Origin: Acidobacteriota bacterium
Lineage (GTDB): Bacteria > Acidobacteriota > Vicinamibacteria > Vicinamibacterales > SCN-69-37
Direction: 5' to 3'
Length of the DNA stretch: 19,868 nucleotides
Assembly (NCBI GenBank): GCA_021824055.1
Contig: JAKALV010000030.1
Coordinates: 1 to 19,868, forward strand
This document shows, in pieces, positions 8,171-15,384 of this stretch (its first letter is position 1; every line of letters begins with the position of its first letter). The notes below the pieces were generated by a model that had not been told where the DNA came from, ran no database searches, and saw nothing but the letters and a program-made list of their open reading frames with translations. A program made the position numbers and the translations under genes.

Positions 8171-8931
8171 TTTTCGAGGGCGGACAGAAAGTCCGACGCC
8201 ACCCGGCCCACGTCCTGGCCGCCGGTGAGTTTGCCGAACGCCGCTTCGAGCGACGATTCGCCGGTGGCGCGCTTGATGTCCTCGGACGTGCCGCTCGTGA
8301 CGAGCTGGCCGTGATTGATGATCACGATCTTCGAGCACATCCGGTCCACCACTTCGAGGATGTGCGAGCAGAACAGCACGGTCTTGCCTTGCGCGGCCAT
8401 CTGCTTCAGCAGTTCCTTCACGATCATCGCGGCGTTGGCGTCGAGACCGTCGAGCGGTTCGTCCATGATGAGCACGTCGGGCCGGTGAATCAGCGCGGCG
8501 ATGATCGCCACTTTCTGCCGCATGCCCTTCGAATACTCGCTCATCCGCTGATGCTGCGCTTCAGTCAGCCCGAACAGTTCGAGCAGCTCGCGCCGGCGTC
8601 CTTCGGAGGTCTTCGTGTCCAGGTGATACAGGCACCCGATCAGCTCCAGATACTCCGCGCCGGTCAGCCCGTCGTACAGCGCGGCGGTCTCGGGCACGTA
8701 GCCGATCAGCTTCTTCACTTCCATCGGCTGTTCCACCACGTCGAAGCCGCCGACGATGGCGCGGCCGGCGTCGGGGCGGATCATGCCGGTGAGGATCTTG
8801 ACGGTCGTGGACTTGCCGGCGCCGTTCGGGCCGAGAAACCCCAGAATCTCTCCCGGCTGGACAATCAGGTTGAGACCGATCAGCGCGGCCTTGTTGCCGT
8901 AACTGCGGGAGAGATTCTCGGTGACGATCAT
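8167..8931 (-). CDS. ABC transporter ATP-binding protein
   Basis: A 254-aa ATPase with every expected motif: Walker A GPNGAGKS (34-41), signature YSKGMRQK (133-140), Walker B VLIMDEP (153-159), D-loop LDGLDA and the switch His190. The Q-loop reads VPET, with Glu for Gln, as is common in exporters of the ABC-2/CcmA/DrrA type. It powers the permease encoded directly downstream. Its ATG overlaps the stop of the thioredoxin-like gene (ATGA, four bases) and its TGA overlaps the permease start (GTGA), giving a coupled three-gene run. The C-terminal ~40 residues after the switch His form a short accessory tail with no recognised domain. Confidence 0.92.
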   Translation of the reverse strand: MIVTENLSRSYGNKAALIGLNLIVQPGEILGFLGPNGAGKSTTVKILTGMIRPDAGRAIVGGFDVVEQPMEVKKLIGYVPETAALYDGLTGAEYLELIGCLYHLDTKTSEGRRRELLELFGLTEAQHQRMSEYSKGMRQKVAIIAALIHRPDVLIMDEPLDGLDANAAMIVKELLKQMAAQGKTVLFCSHILEVVDRMCSKIVIINHGQLVTSGTSEDIKRATGESSLEAAFGKLTGGQDVGRVASDFLSALEK

Positions 8932-10214
8932 TTCTCGTTCAGCAGCGTTTCAATCATCTTCGCCAACCGCGCTTCGTTCGCATCGTCATAGCCGACCATG
9001 ATCAGCCGGATGCGGCCCTGCTTGTCGATGAGCTGGATCTGGGGGATGCCGCCGACGCGGTAGGCCACGTCGTTGGGGTCTTTGGCCGGGTCGTACTCGA
9101 CCTTGCCGTTCACGACCCTGGCGTTGACCTTGTTGCCGATCGCCACCGGCACGTCGCTCAGTTCGTGCTCGGCGAAGTAGCCCTTGTCCCTGGCCACCTC
9201 GTCCTCCGGCGGCAGGTTGCGCTCGGCGCCGAAGTACCCGTAGAGCTGCGTCGACAGCACCACGCGGAAACCCTGCGGCGCGTACTTGGCGCGCAGGCGG
9301 TTCACGCCCGGATAGCTTTCGCGGCACGGCCCGCACCAGTGCGCCGTGAACTCGAGCAGCGTCACGTGGCCGGGCATCGGCAATTCCTTGCTGGCCGGGC
9401 CGTTGAACCAGCGCGGCGCCACGATGGCCGCGCCGGGCAGGCCGACGAGCTCCAGCCGCTCGATTTCCGGCTGGAAGTACATCTCGGCGATGTTCATGCC
9501 GGGCCGCGGGTTGATGTCGCCCCACTTCGCCTTGCCGTCGCGGAGCACCGCCAGCGCCGTGTCCGTCATGCCCTGACCCGCCCACGCCTCGGCCATGTTC
9601 ACGTGCGCCGACGCGATCGTCATGCCCGTCGTCTGCCGCTGCGCGGGCGTGAACGCGCGCGAGGCGTTGATCAGCCAGGTGGAGTGCTTGATGATGCCGG
9701 CGTCGATGTCGTCGGCGCGGTAGTAGCTGTTCATGCTCGCGTGCGCGGCGAACTGCTGGTCGAAGGCCGCGGGCCCGAGCGCGTCGAGTGCGTCGACCAT
9801 CTTCTCGAGACGCGCGTTGCGCTCGTCGCCCTTCGGTTCGCGCAGCACGGTCGTGATCTGCAGCAGATCGGCGCCGGCGATATCGGCGGTCGTCGCGCCC
9901 GGGTGCCGCTTCACGGCGTCGATCAGGGCGGCGGCTCCGACCGCGTCGCCCATGTCGCCGTGCACCTGCGCGAGCGACACCAATCCCGACGGCGTCAACG
10001 TCTTCGCGTCGAACGCGGCGGCGCACGTCTTTTCCTGCGCGTTCTTCTCGCTGGTGATCTGGTTCATCTTCTCCAGCGTCAGCGGCGCCATTTCCTTCTG
10101 GCGTCTGGACGTGAAATCGCGCGCGGCCTTGAGGCAGTCCGCGGGAGTGGCGGGCGGCGCCGGCGACTGCGCGAGCGCCGGCATGGCGAGCGAGAGCAGA
10201 AGCGCCAGGAGCAT
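8928..10214 (-). CDS. Secreted TlpA-like thioredoxin-domain protein
   Basis: A 428-aa envelope protein. Residues 1-16 are a signal peptide ending in PALAQ. Residues ~20-270 are helical and unrecognised, possibly tetratricopeptide-like, with two early cysteines (27 and 64). Residues ~280-428 are a TlpA/ResA-type thioredoxin fold: WCGPC with Cys294 and Cys297, and the cis-Pro loop GGIPQ at Pro391. Such proteins reduce or exchange disulfides outside the cytoplasm and normally receive electrons from DsbD/CcdA, which is the gene just upstream (15 bp away). The start is supported by AAGGAAAGGA eight bases before the ATG. No lipobox Cys follows the signal, so the protein is probably periplasmic rather than a lipoprotein. 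Confidence 0.82.
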   Translation of the reverse strand: MLLALLLSLAMPALAQSPAPPATPADCLKAARDFTSRRQKEMAPLTLEKMNQITSEKNAQEKTCAAAFDAKTLTPSGLVSLAQVHGDMGDAVGAAALIDAVKRHPGATTADIAGADLLQITTVLREPKGDERNARLEKMVDALDALGPAAFDQQFAAHASMNSYYRADDIDAGIIKHSTWLINASRAFTPAQRQTTGMTIASAHVNMAEAWAGQGMTDTALAVLRDGKAKWGDINPRPGMNIAEMYFQPEIERLELVGLPGAAIVAPRWFNGPASKELPMPGHVTLLEFTAHWCGPCRESYPGVNRLRAKYAPQGFRVVLSTQLYGYFGAERNLPPEDEVARDKGYFAEHELSDVPVAIGNKVNARVVNGKVEYDPAKDPNDVAYRVGGIPQIQLIDKQGRIRLIMVGYDDANEARLAKMIETLLNEK

Positions 10215-10229
10215 ACAGGGGTCCTTTCC

Positions 10230-12233
10230 TTATTCCAGACCTTTACGGAGGAACGAGACGAACTCCGCGGAGTTGCGGGTGAGTCCGCCGAACGCGACTT
10301 TGGGCGTGCCGGCTGAATCGAGCGCCACGTAGTACGGGAGCGCGACGGTGCCGTAGATGTCGCGCTGCATCTGCTGATAGCCGCGGTACGGCTCGCCCCG
10401 GCCGTCGGTGTAGAGGCGCACGCGAACGTAACGCGCCAGATCGACGGCAACCTCGGGACGCGTGAACATGTTGGCTTCCATCCAGCGGCAGTTGGTGCAG
10501 GTATAGCCGGTGAAGTCTATCAGGATGGGGCGGTGCTCCCGCGCGGCCACGGCGAGCGCCTGATCGTAGTTGTTCACGATCCATTCGGGCTCCTTGCCGG
10601 CGGCCAGCACGGCGTCACCCGCCGGCGGCAGGAACGCCTCGAGTTCGCCCAGCCGCGCGCCGCGCACGCCGTTGCCCATCCACACGGCGAGCACCAGCGA
10701 CAGCGCCGCGAGGACCAGCCGGGGCGCGCCCGGATTTCGCAGCCGCGCGCCCTCAGGCCCTCGGACTCTGGCCGCCATCAGGAACTGCACCATCATCACC
10801 AGCGCAATGATCACCCACGAAATCAGCACGACCGTGCGCGTGAAGATGCCCCAGCCCCACACGAGGTCGACGTTCGACAGAAACTTCATCGCCGCGGCCA
10901 CTTCCAGCAGGCCCATCGTCGTCTTGACCGATTGCAGCCAGGTGCCGGCGCGCGGCAGCGACGCGAGCCGCTGCGGCACAACGGCGAGAATCACGAACGG
11001 CAGCGCGAACACGCTCGAAAACGCGAGCATGCCGGCCAGCGGCCATTGCCATTCGCCCTGCGCGGCCACCACGAGGAGACTGCCGAGAAACGGCGCCGTG
11101 CACGTGAACGACGTCAGCGTGAACGCAAACCCCATTAATAAAGTGCCGACGAACTTGCCCCGGCCCTGCTCGGCGGTCACGGCTTTGGTCACCATGCTCG
11201 ACGGCAGCGCGATGTTCACGCGTCCGAACAGGCTCAGCGCGAATCCGAGGAACAGCGCGGTGATGCCGAGGTTGACCCACGGATTCGCGGCGAACTGATT
11301 CAACCCTGACGCGCCGAGAAACAACGCGAGCGCCAGGCCGACCGCGCTGAACGTCATCACGATGCCCGCGCCGTACACGAGCGCCTGCGTCACCGCTTCG
11401 CGCCGCGTCCGTCCCGCGCGCGCCGTGAAGTACGACACCGTGATCGGCACCATCGGAAACACGCACGGCGTCAGCAGGGACAGGAAGCCCATCACGGCGG
11501 CAAGCACCAGGTAGCTTGAGAACGACGCCGCTTTGGCGGACGCTGCAGCCATGTCAGGGACAACACGGCGGACGGACGAAGGTCCAAGGTTCAAAGTCCC
11601 AGGTCCAAGGTCACCTGGTTGTCCGGGGTCCTTGGTCCTTAGTCCGGAGGTCCGTGCTGGGTCCGGTTGAGGCGGACCTTGGACTGCGGACTGCGGACCT
11701 TGAACAGAAGGCGGACCCTGGACCCTGGACGCTGGACCCTGGACCACAAGTGTCTGTGTCAGTGTCTCCGTCGCGGGCGGCAGACACAGTCTGTCGTTGC
11801 ACGTCTGATACGAGACGTCGATCTTCAGCGTGGCCGGTCCGCCGGGCGCGCGCTTCGCGATCGTGATTGGAATGGTGACGACCGCGCTGTCTTCATGGAA
11901 TTCCGTTTCCATGTTGAAGTTCGGGTCGAAGGCTCTTTTCGGTGGTTGGCTAGTGGGCGTACCGCTCAGCGAGAACACTGACGACTGCTGCACGGTCACT
12001 TCAAGCGCGTGCGGGCCGCCCGGTCCCTGCGTCAGCGCGTACACGTGCCAGCCGGGCTCGATGTCGGCGGTTGCCGTCGTCGTGAGCGATCCGCCCGGCG
12101 TCACCGGGCCGGCCGGCGCAACTTTGAGTGACCAGTGCACCGGCGTCTGTGCCTCGGCGGGCCCCGACGTCATCGCCAGGAGCCAGGCTCCCGCCAGGGC
12201 CACGCCGTGAATCTTCAGGAATGCCACGCGCAT
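10230..12233 (-). CDS. dsbD: Thiol:disulfide interchange protein DsbD
   Basis: A 667-aa three-part electron carrier that moves reducing power from cytoplasmic thioredoxin to periplasmic thiols. The ATG at 12233 gives a clear signal peptide ending at PAEA (~28); the long open frame above it is antisense to the next gene. N-terminal DsbD-alpha domain ~30-160 with Cys145 and Cys150 (CNDRLC); membrane domain ~236-525 with Cys257 (LTPCVFP) and Cys378 (FTCTAPF); C-terminal thioredoxin domain ~550-667 with Cys579 and Cys582 (CTNC) and cis-Pro633. All six redox cysteines are present. Residues ~163-223, linking alpha to the membrane domain, are encoded by an intergenic-type repeat and are rich in QGP/DPG. 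It is first of five genes; its likely partner is the TlpA-like protein next downstream. Confidence 0.92.
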   Translation of the reverse strand: MRVAFLKIHGVALAGAWLLAMTSGPAEAQTPVHWSLKVAPAGPVTPGGSLTTTATADIEPGWHVYALTQGPGGPHALEVTVQQSSVFSLSGTPTSQPPKRAFDPNFNMETEFHEDSAVVTIPITIAKRAPGGPATLKIDVSYQTCNDRLCLPPATETLTQTLVVQGPASRVQGPPSVQGPQSAVQGPPQPDPARTSGLRTKDPGQPGDLGPGTLNLGPSSVRRVVPDMAAASAKAASFSSYLVLAAVMGFLSLLTPCVFPMVPITVSYFTARAGRTRREAVTQALVYGAGIVMTFSAVGLALALFLGASGLNQFAANPWVNLGITALFLGFALSLFGRVNIALPSSMVTKAVTAEQGRGKFVGTLLMGFAFTLTSFTCTAPFLGSLLVVAAQGEWQWPLAGMLAFSSVFALPFVILAVVPQRLASLPRAGTWLQSVKTTMGLLEVAAAMKFLSNVDLVWGWGIFTRTVVLISWVIIALVMMVQFLMAARVRGPEGARLRNPGAPRLVLAALSLVLAVWMGNGVRGARLGELEAFLPPAGDAVLAAGKEPEWIVNNYDQALAVAAREHRPILIDFTGYTCTNCRWMEANMFTRPEVAVDLARYVRVRLYTDGRGEPYRGYQQMQRDIYGTVALPYYVALDSAGTPKVAFGGLTRNSAEFVSFLRKGLE
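11578..11756. repeat. GTCCAAGG-type repeat, copy 2, inside dsbD
   Basis: The left part (11578-11640) is a run of GGTCCAAGGTTCAAAG-like units; the right part (~11685-11756) is the opposite orientation, a run of GGACCTTGGAC and TGGACCCTGGAC units. It is the same family as the copies at 1704 and 14780, though its arms are more diverged. Unlike them it lies within a gene: it adds no stop in the dsbD frame and codes for residues ~163-223, a Pro/Gly-rich linker. Confidence 0.8.
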
Positions 12234-12260
12234 GAGGCATGATAAGCGGCAACCCGTCCC

Positions 12261-14765
12261 ATGAAGCTCCCCAGGCTCCTGGAACCCGTTTTGCTCCTTG
12301 CCGCGCTCCTGACGGCCGTGGCCTCGGCGCGCGTGCGGGCCGACACCGCGCCGGCGCCGGCTCGCGCGTTCAGGTCGTTCGCGCGTGGGTCCGGTTCCAC
12401 GGGACTGCCGGCATCCACGGTGGTCGCGCTGCACACCGATCGCGAAGGCAGCGTCTGGATCGCAACCTTTAATGGTGTCGCCCGCGTGGAGCACGGCACG
12501 GTGGAACGGCTGGCCGACGCCGACAATGCGCCGGCGTTCGGGCCGATCTTCCGCATCATCGACCGGCGCGACGGCGGCATCTACGTGTCGGGCAATCAGG
12601 GACTGCACGCGTTCAACGGCACGCGATGGACGCTGACGCCCACGCCGCAGGAATTCACGTCGATTGCCGAAGACAGCACGCGCAACCTCTTCGCGCTCGA
12701 CCGCCGCGGCGGGCTGTGGATCGAGACCGCGGCATCGTCGAACTGGACCCGGATTCGCGGCGCTGCGGACGCGCACGAGTTGCGCGCGCTGGCGGCAACC
12801 GGTGACGGACGCGTGCTGGCCGCGGGCGTGGGCGGCGTGGCGATCCTGGACGGCGGCGACATCAAGGGCCTGCTGGGCGGCACGGCCGCGCCCGCGCCGC
12901 TCACCACAATTCTCGTGGCGAAGGACGGCCGCGTGTGGGCCGGCGGCGAAGACGGCCGGCTGCACAGCTGGACCGACGCCGGCGGATGGGAGAGCTTCAG
13001 TATTCCCGGATGGACCGGCGGCCGCATCCGGGCGCTGGCGGAAGATCGGCGCGGACGCATCTGGGCGGGCGGCGACAACGGCCGCGCGGGATTCGGCAAC
13101 GCGACCACGCCGTTCGAGTTGTGGACGCCGGACACAGGATTGAAGGATGCGGCGATCACGGCGATCGAAGGTGACGCCACCGGCGGCGTGTGGTTCGGCT
13201 TCAACGGCGCCGGGTTGCAGCAGTGGCTCGGCGAAGCCTGGACCCATCGCACGTTCTGGCGCGTCCCCGGCGACGTGGAGGCGCCGATCACTTTCAGCGT
13301 GCGCGCGACGGCCGACGATGGTTTTGTGGCGGCGGTGTTCAACCGCGGGGTGTGGCGATGGGACGGCCACACGCTGGCGGCCTACGGCCGGGAACAGGGC
13401 ATCACGGAGGATGTGCGCTTCGCGATCGAACCGGAGCCCGGCGTGATCTGGGCCGGCGCGCGCACCGGCATTTTCGAAGGCCGCAACGGCCGGTTCACGC
13501 GCACCTTGACGTTCCCGACCGGCCTCGTCACCGGCATCTTTCAGGCGCCGGACAAGCGCTGGTGGGCGGCCACCACGTCGGAAGGCGTCTTCGTCTACAA
13601 CGGCAAGACGTGGGACCCGTACGCGGACCTCAACAAACAACTCGCGAAGTTCTCTTCCAACATTCGCGACATCATGTGGCGCGCGAACGGCGAACTGTGG
13701 ATCGCGAGCGGCCGCGACCTGATCGTGTTTCCCCGCGACATCAGCGAGGGCGGCCACGCGATGGCGTTGCCGGCCGCCGTGACGCAGCCGTCGGCCCTGC
13801 TGGAGCGCGGCCAGCGCGTCTGGGTGGGCGGCGTCGGCGGCATCGCCGTGTTCGACGGCACGGCGTGGCAGGCGATCACGGCGTCGGCCGGGCTGCCCGG
13901 CAACACCATCTATTCGCTGGCGGAAGCTCCCGACGGCTCGCTGTGGGCCGGCGGCTCCTCGGGCGTCGGGCATCTGCAGGGCGGCGTGTGGACGGTGTTC
14001 GACGCCAGCAACGCGTTGATCTCGGAGGAATGCAACACCTTCGGTCTGCTCGTGCGGCCGTCGGGCGAGGTGATCGTGGGGACGATGTCGGGATTGGCGG
14101 TGTATACGCCGGCGCTGGCGCCACCGCCGCCGGCGCCGCTCGGTGTGTTCTGGCGCACCGCGTCGATGAGCGCGGGCGGCGTCGTGAATGTCCCGGCAAG
14201 CGATCGGCGAATCACGCTGTGGTGGAGCGCGCCGTGGCCGCGGCCGGTGGACATTGAATACCGCACGCGCATCGTCGAGCTGACGCAGGCCTGGTCGGAT
14301 CCGCAGACCACGCCGAGCCTGCGGGTGGAGAACCTCGGCGCCGGCACGTACACCGTTCAGGTGGCCGCGCGCTTTCAGCGTCCCGGTGTCTCCGAGTGGA
14401 CCGAGCCGATCACGGCCACGGTGGTGGTGGCGCCGCGGGTGTGGGAGACCTGGTGGGCGCGGCTTGGCGCGGTACTGCTTGCGCTGGCGGCGATCGGCGG
14501 GTTGATCCGGTGGCGCACCGCGCGTCTGGCCGCGCGCGCCCGCAAGCTGGAGGTGGCGGTGGCCGAGGCGCTGTCGTCGGCCAAGATTCTGCGCGGCCTG
14601 CTGCCGATCTGCGCGCACTGTAAGAAGGTGCGCGACGATCACGGGTACTGGACGCGCATCGAGGATTACATCAGCCAGCACAGCGAGGCCGACTTCAGCC
14701 ACGGGTTCTGTCCCGACTGCATAGACAAGCACTACGCGGAGATCAAGATGAAAGAGCTGGACTAA
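12261..14765 (+). CDS. Reg_prop/Y_Y_Y membrane sensor with four-Cys cytoplasmic tail, no kinase
   Basis: An 834-aa protein. Signal peptide ~1-27, then repeated Reg_prop blades ~45-620 seen as units such as DREGSVWIATFNGV, DGRVWAGGEDGRL and DGSLWAGGSSGVG; these normally build a pair of seven-bladed propellers. A Y_Y_Y (Ig-like) domain follows at ~640-725, then one TM helix ~731-750 and a short coiled coil. In hybrid two-component sensors of this layout a histidine kinase comes next. Here the protein instead ends with LLPICAHCKKVRDDHGYW, later HGFCPDC: Cys784, 787, 817 and 820, a likely zinc site. I recognise this tail from the ends of PAS, GAF and receiver proteins. How it signals is unknown. 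It is divergent from dsbD with only 27 bp between starts; no clear ribosome site precedes the ATG. Confidence 0.85.
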   Translation: MKLPRLLEPVLLLAALLTAVASARVRADTAPAPARAFRSFARGSGSTGLPASTVVALHTDREGSVWIATFNGVARVEHGTVERLADADNAPAFGPIFRIIDRRDGGIYVSGNQGLHAFNGTRWTLTPTPQEFTSIAEDSTRNLFALDRRGGLWIETAASSNWTRIRGAADAHELRALAATGDGRVLAAGVGGVAILDGGDIKGLLGGTAAPAPLTTILVAKDGRVWAGGEDGRLHSWTDAGGWESFSIPGWTGGRIRALAEDRRGRIWAGGDNGRAGFGNATTPFELWTPDTGLKDAAITAIEGDATGGVWFGFNGAGLQQWLGEAWTHRTFWRVPGDVEAPITFSVRATADDGFVAAVFNRGVWRWDGHTLAAYGREQGITEDVRFAIEPEPGVIWAGARTGIFEGRNGRFTRTLTFPTGLVTGIFQAPDKRWWAATTSEGVFVYNGKTWDPYADLNKQLAKFSSNIRDIMWRANGELWIASGRDLIVFPRDISEGGHAMALPAAVTQPSALLERGQRVWVGGVGGIAVFDGTAWQAITASAGLPGNTIYSLAEAPDGSLWAGGSSGVGHLQGGVWTVFDASNALISEECNTFGLLVRPSGEVIVGTMSGLAVYTPALAPPPPAPLGVFWRTASMSAGGVVNVPASDRRITLWWSAPWPRPVDIEYRTRIVELTQAWSDPQTTPSLRVENLGAGTYTVQVAARFQRPGVSEWTEPITATVVVAPRVWETWWARLGAVLLALAAIGGLIRWRTARLAARARKLEVAVAEALSSAKILRGLLPICAHCKKVRDDHGYWTRIEDYISQHSEADFSHGFCPDCIDKHYAEIKMKELD

Positions 14766-14779
14766 GGACGGATCACATC

Positions 14780-14928
14780 GTCCAAGGTTCAACGTCCAAG
14801 GTCCAAGGTCACCCCTTGTCCAGGGTCCACAAGGTCCGACGTCCGAGGACTTGTCCCAGGACCCAGGACTTGTTGACCTTGGACAGCAAGTGACCTTGGA
14901 CGTTGGACCTTGGACTCTGGACCCTGGG
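14780..14928. repeat. GTCCAAGG-type intergenic hairpin repeat, copy 3
   Basis: The left arm (14780-14812) is a run of GTCCAAGGTTCAACGTCC-type units identical over about 33 bases to the reverse complement of the right arm of copy 1. The right arm (14889-14928) is the inverted run ending CTGGACCCTGGG. The middle holds GTCCGACGTCCGAGGAC-like short palindromes. It fills the gap between the Reg_prop gene and the tRNA. Confidence 0.8.
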
Positions 14929-14945
14929 CGCAGCGTACTGATAAC
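14917..14945 (+). promoter_or_regulatory. Weak candidate promoter for tRNA-Gln
   Basis: CTGGAC (14917-14922), 17 bases, GATAAC (14940-14945), about 33 bases before the tRNA. The boxes are poor matches, and the -35 is again the last unit of a hairpin repeat. An alternative -10 is TAAGAT at 14947-14952. Confidence 0.25.
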
Positions 14946-14978
14946 GTAAGATGTTCGTCAGTCCGCCCGACTCCTTGC

Positions 14979-15052
14979 TGGGACGTCGTTCAACGGTAGG
15001 ACACCTGCCTCTGGAGCAGGTTATTGGGGTTCGAATCCCTGCGTCCCAGCCA
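14979..15052 (+). tRNA. tRNA-Gln, anticodon CUG
   Basis: A full cloverleaf with the CCA end encoded. The 7-bp acceptor stem pairs TGGGACG with CGTCCCA, and the discriminator base is G. The anticodon stem CCTGC/GCAGG holds loop CTCTGGA, so the anticodon is CTG at 15011-15013, reading CAG (Gln). The T arm has the usual GTTCGAAT core. The 3' end from 15038 onward is duplicated at 17103, so the gene also serves as an attachment site. The gene itself is intact after integration. Confidence 0.95.
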
Positions 15053-15053
15053 A
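15038..15053 (+). repeat. attL candidate: tRNA-Gln 3' end, direct repeat copy 1
   Basis: CCTGCGTCCCAGCCAA covers the end of the T arm, the acceptor 3' strand and CCA. The identical 16 bases recur at 17103-17118 in the same orientation. Site-specific integration into a tRNA 3' end typically leaves this arrangement. Confidence 0.7.
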
Positions 15054-15384
15054 TTCGCGATCTTCGCCAAAATCCTTAGCAATTTCGCGCTTTTTTGCCA
15101 AGAATCACGTAAGTGACATTTTCAAGTGTCATTTCGATTGTCGCAATGACACTCGCTGGAGAAACCCCCGCAGGCGCCTCCGCCGGCCATTCGCCAGGAC
15201 CATCGCGTAGACGTTTTGCAGGAGGCGCTTTGGGGCCACCTGCGAGTGGAGCCGGCTTGTCAAGAGACTCTCAGAAACTCTGGGCCTGATCCGCATCAAG
15301 AAGACGGACGCAGTTTCCCTCTCTCCACCATCTGTCGCTGATTCGATCGACGTTGTAGCGCCCATCGCATTAGCATTTGCTAGC
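15053..15384. other. Gene-free left end of the island
   Basis: About 330 bases with no gene I can support. The first 80 bases are notably AT-richer than the surroundings, with a T6 run at 15091-15096 that could end the tRNA transcript although the stem before it is weak. The AGTGTCATT repeat cluster follows at 15111-15155. The rest, up to the ATG of the VWFA gene, shows no convincing promoter or ribosome site. Confidence 0.6.
15111..15155. repeat. AGTGTCATT repeat cluster, left end
   Basis: AAGTGACATT (15111-15120) and AAGTGTCATT (15124-15133) are near-identical direct units. The second also forms a perfect 9-bp inverted repeat, AGTGTCATT (15125-15133) with AATGACACT (15145-15153), across an 11-base loop. 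The same unit recurs at 16941 and 19825. Such clusters near att sites are typical of integrase arm-type binding sites; this role is inferred. Confidence 0.55.

Noticed and set aside
6887..8314. A 475-residue plus-strand frame opposite the ABC permease
   Set aside because: Shadow of the permease gene; charged, motif-free composition.
10230..14792. A single 1520-residue minus-strand reading frame
   Set aside because: Its first ~850 residues are antisense to the Reg_prop gene and rich in Arg/Ala/His; the real DsbD starts at 12233 with a signal peptide.
1704..14928. CRISPR array from the GTCCAAGG repeats
   Set aside because: Units are inverted and contiguous with no regular unique spacers, and no cas genes are present.
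15129..15384. Possible end of an integrase on the minus strand next to the tRNA
   Set aside because: The ~55 basic residues show no recombinase catalytic motif (no R..HxxR..Y set), and the rest of the frame is antisense to the VWFA gene.
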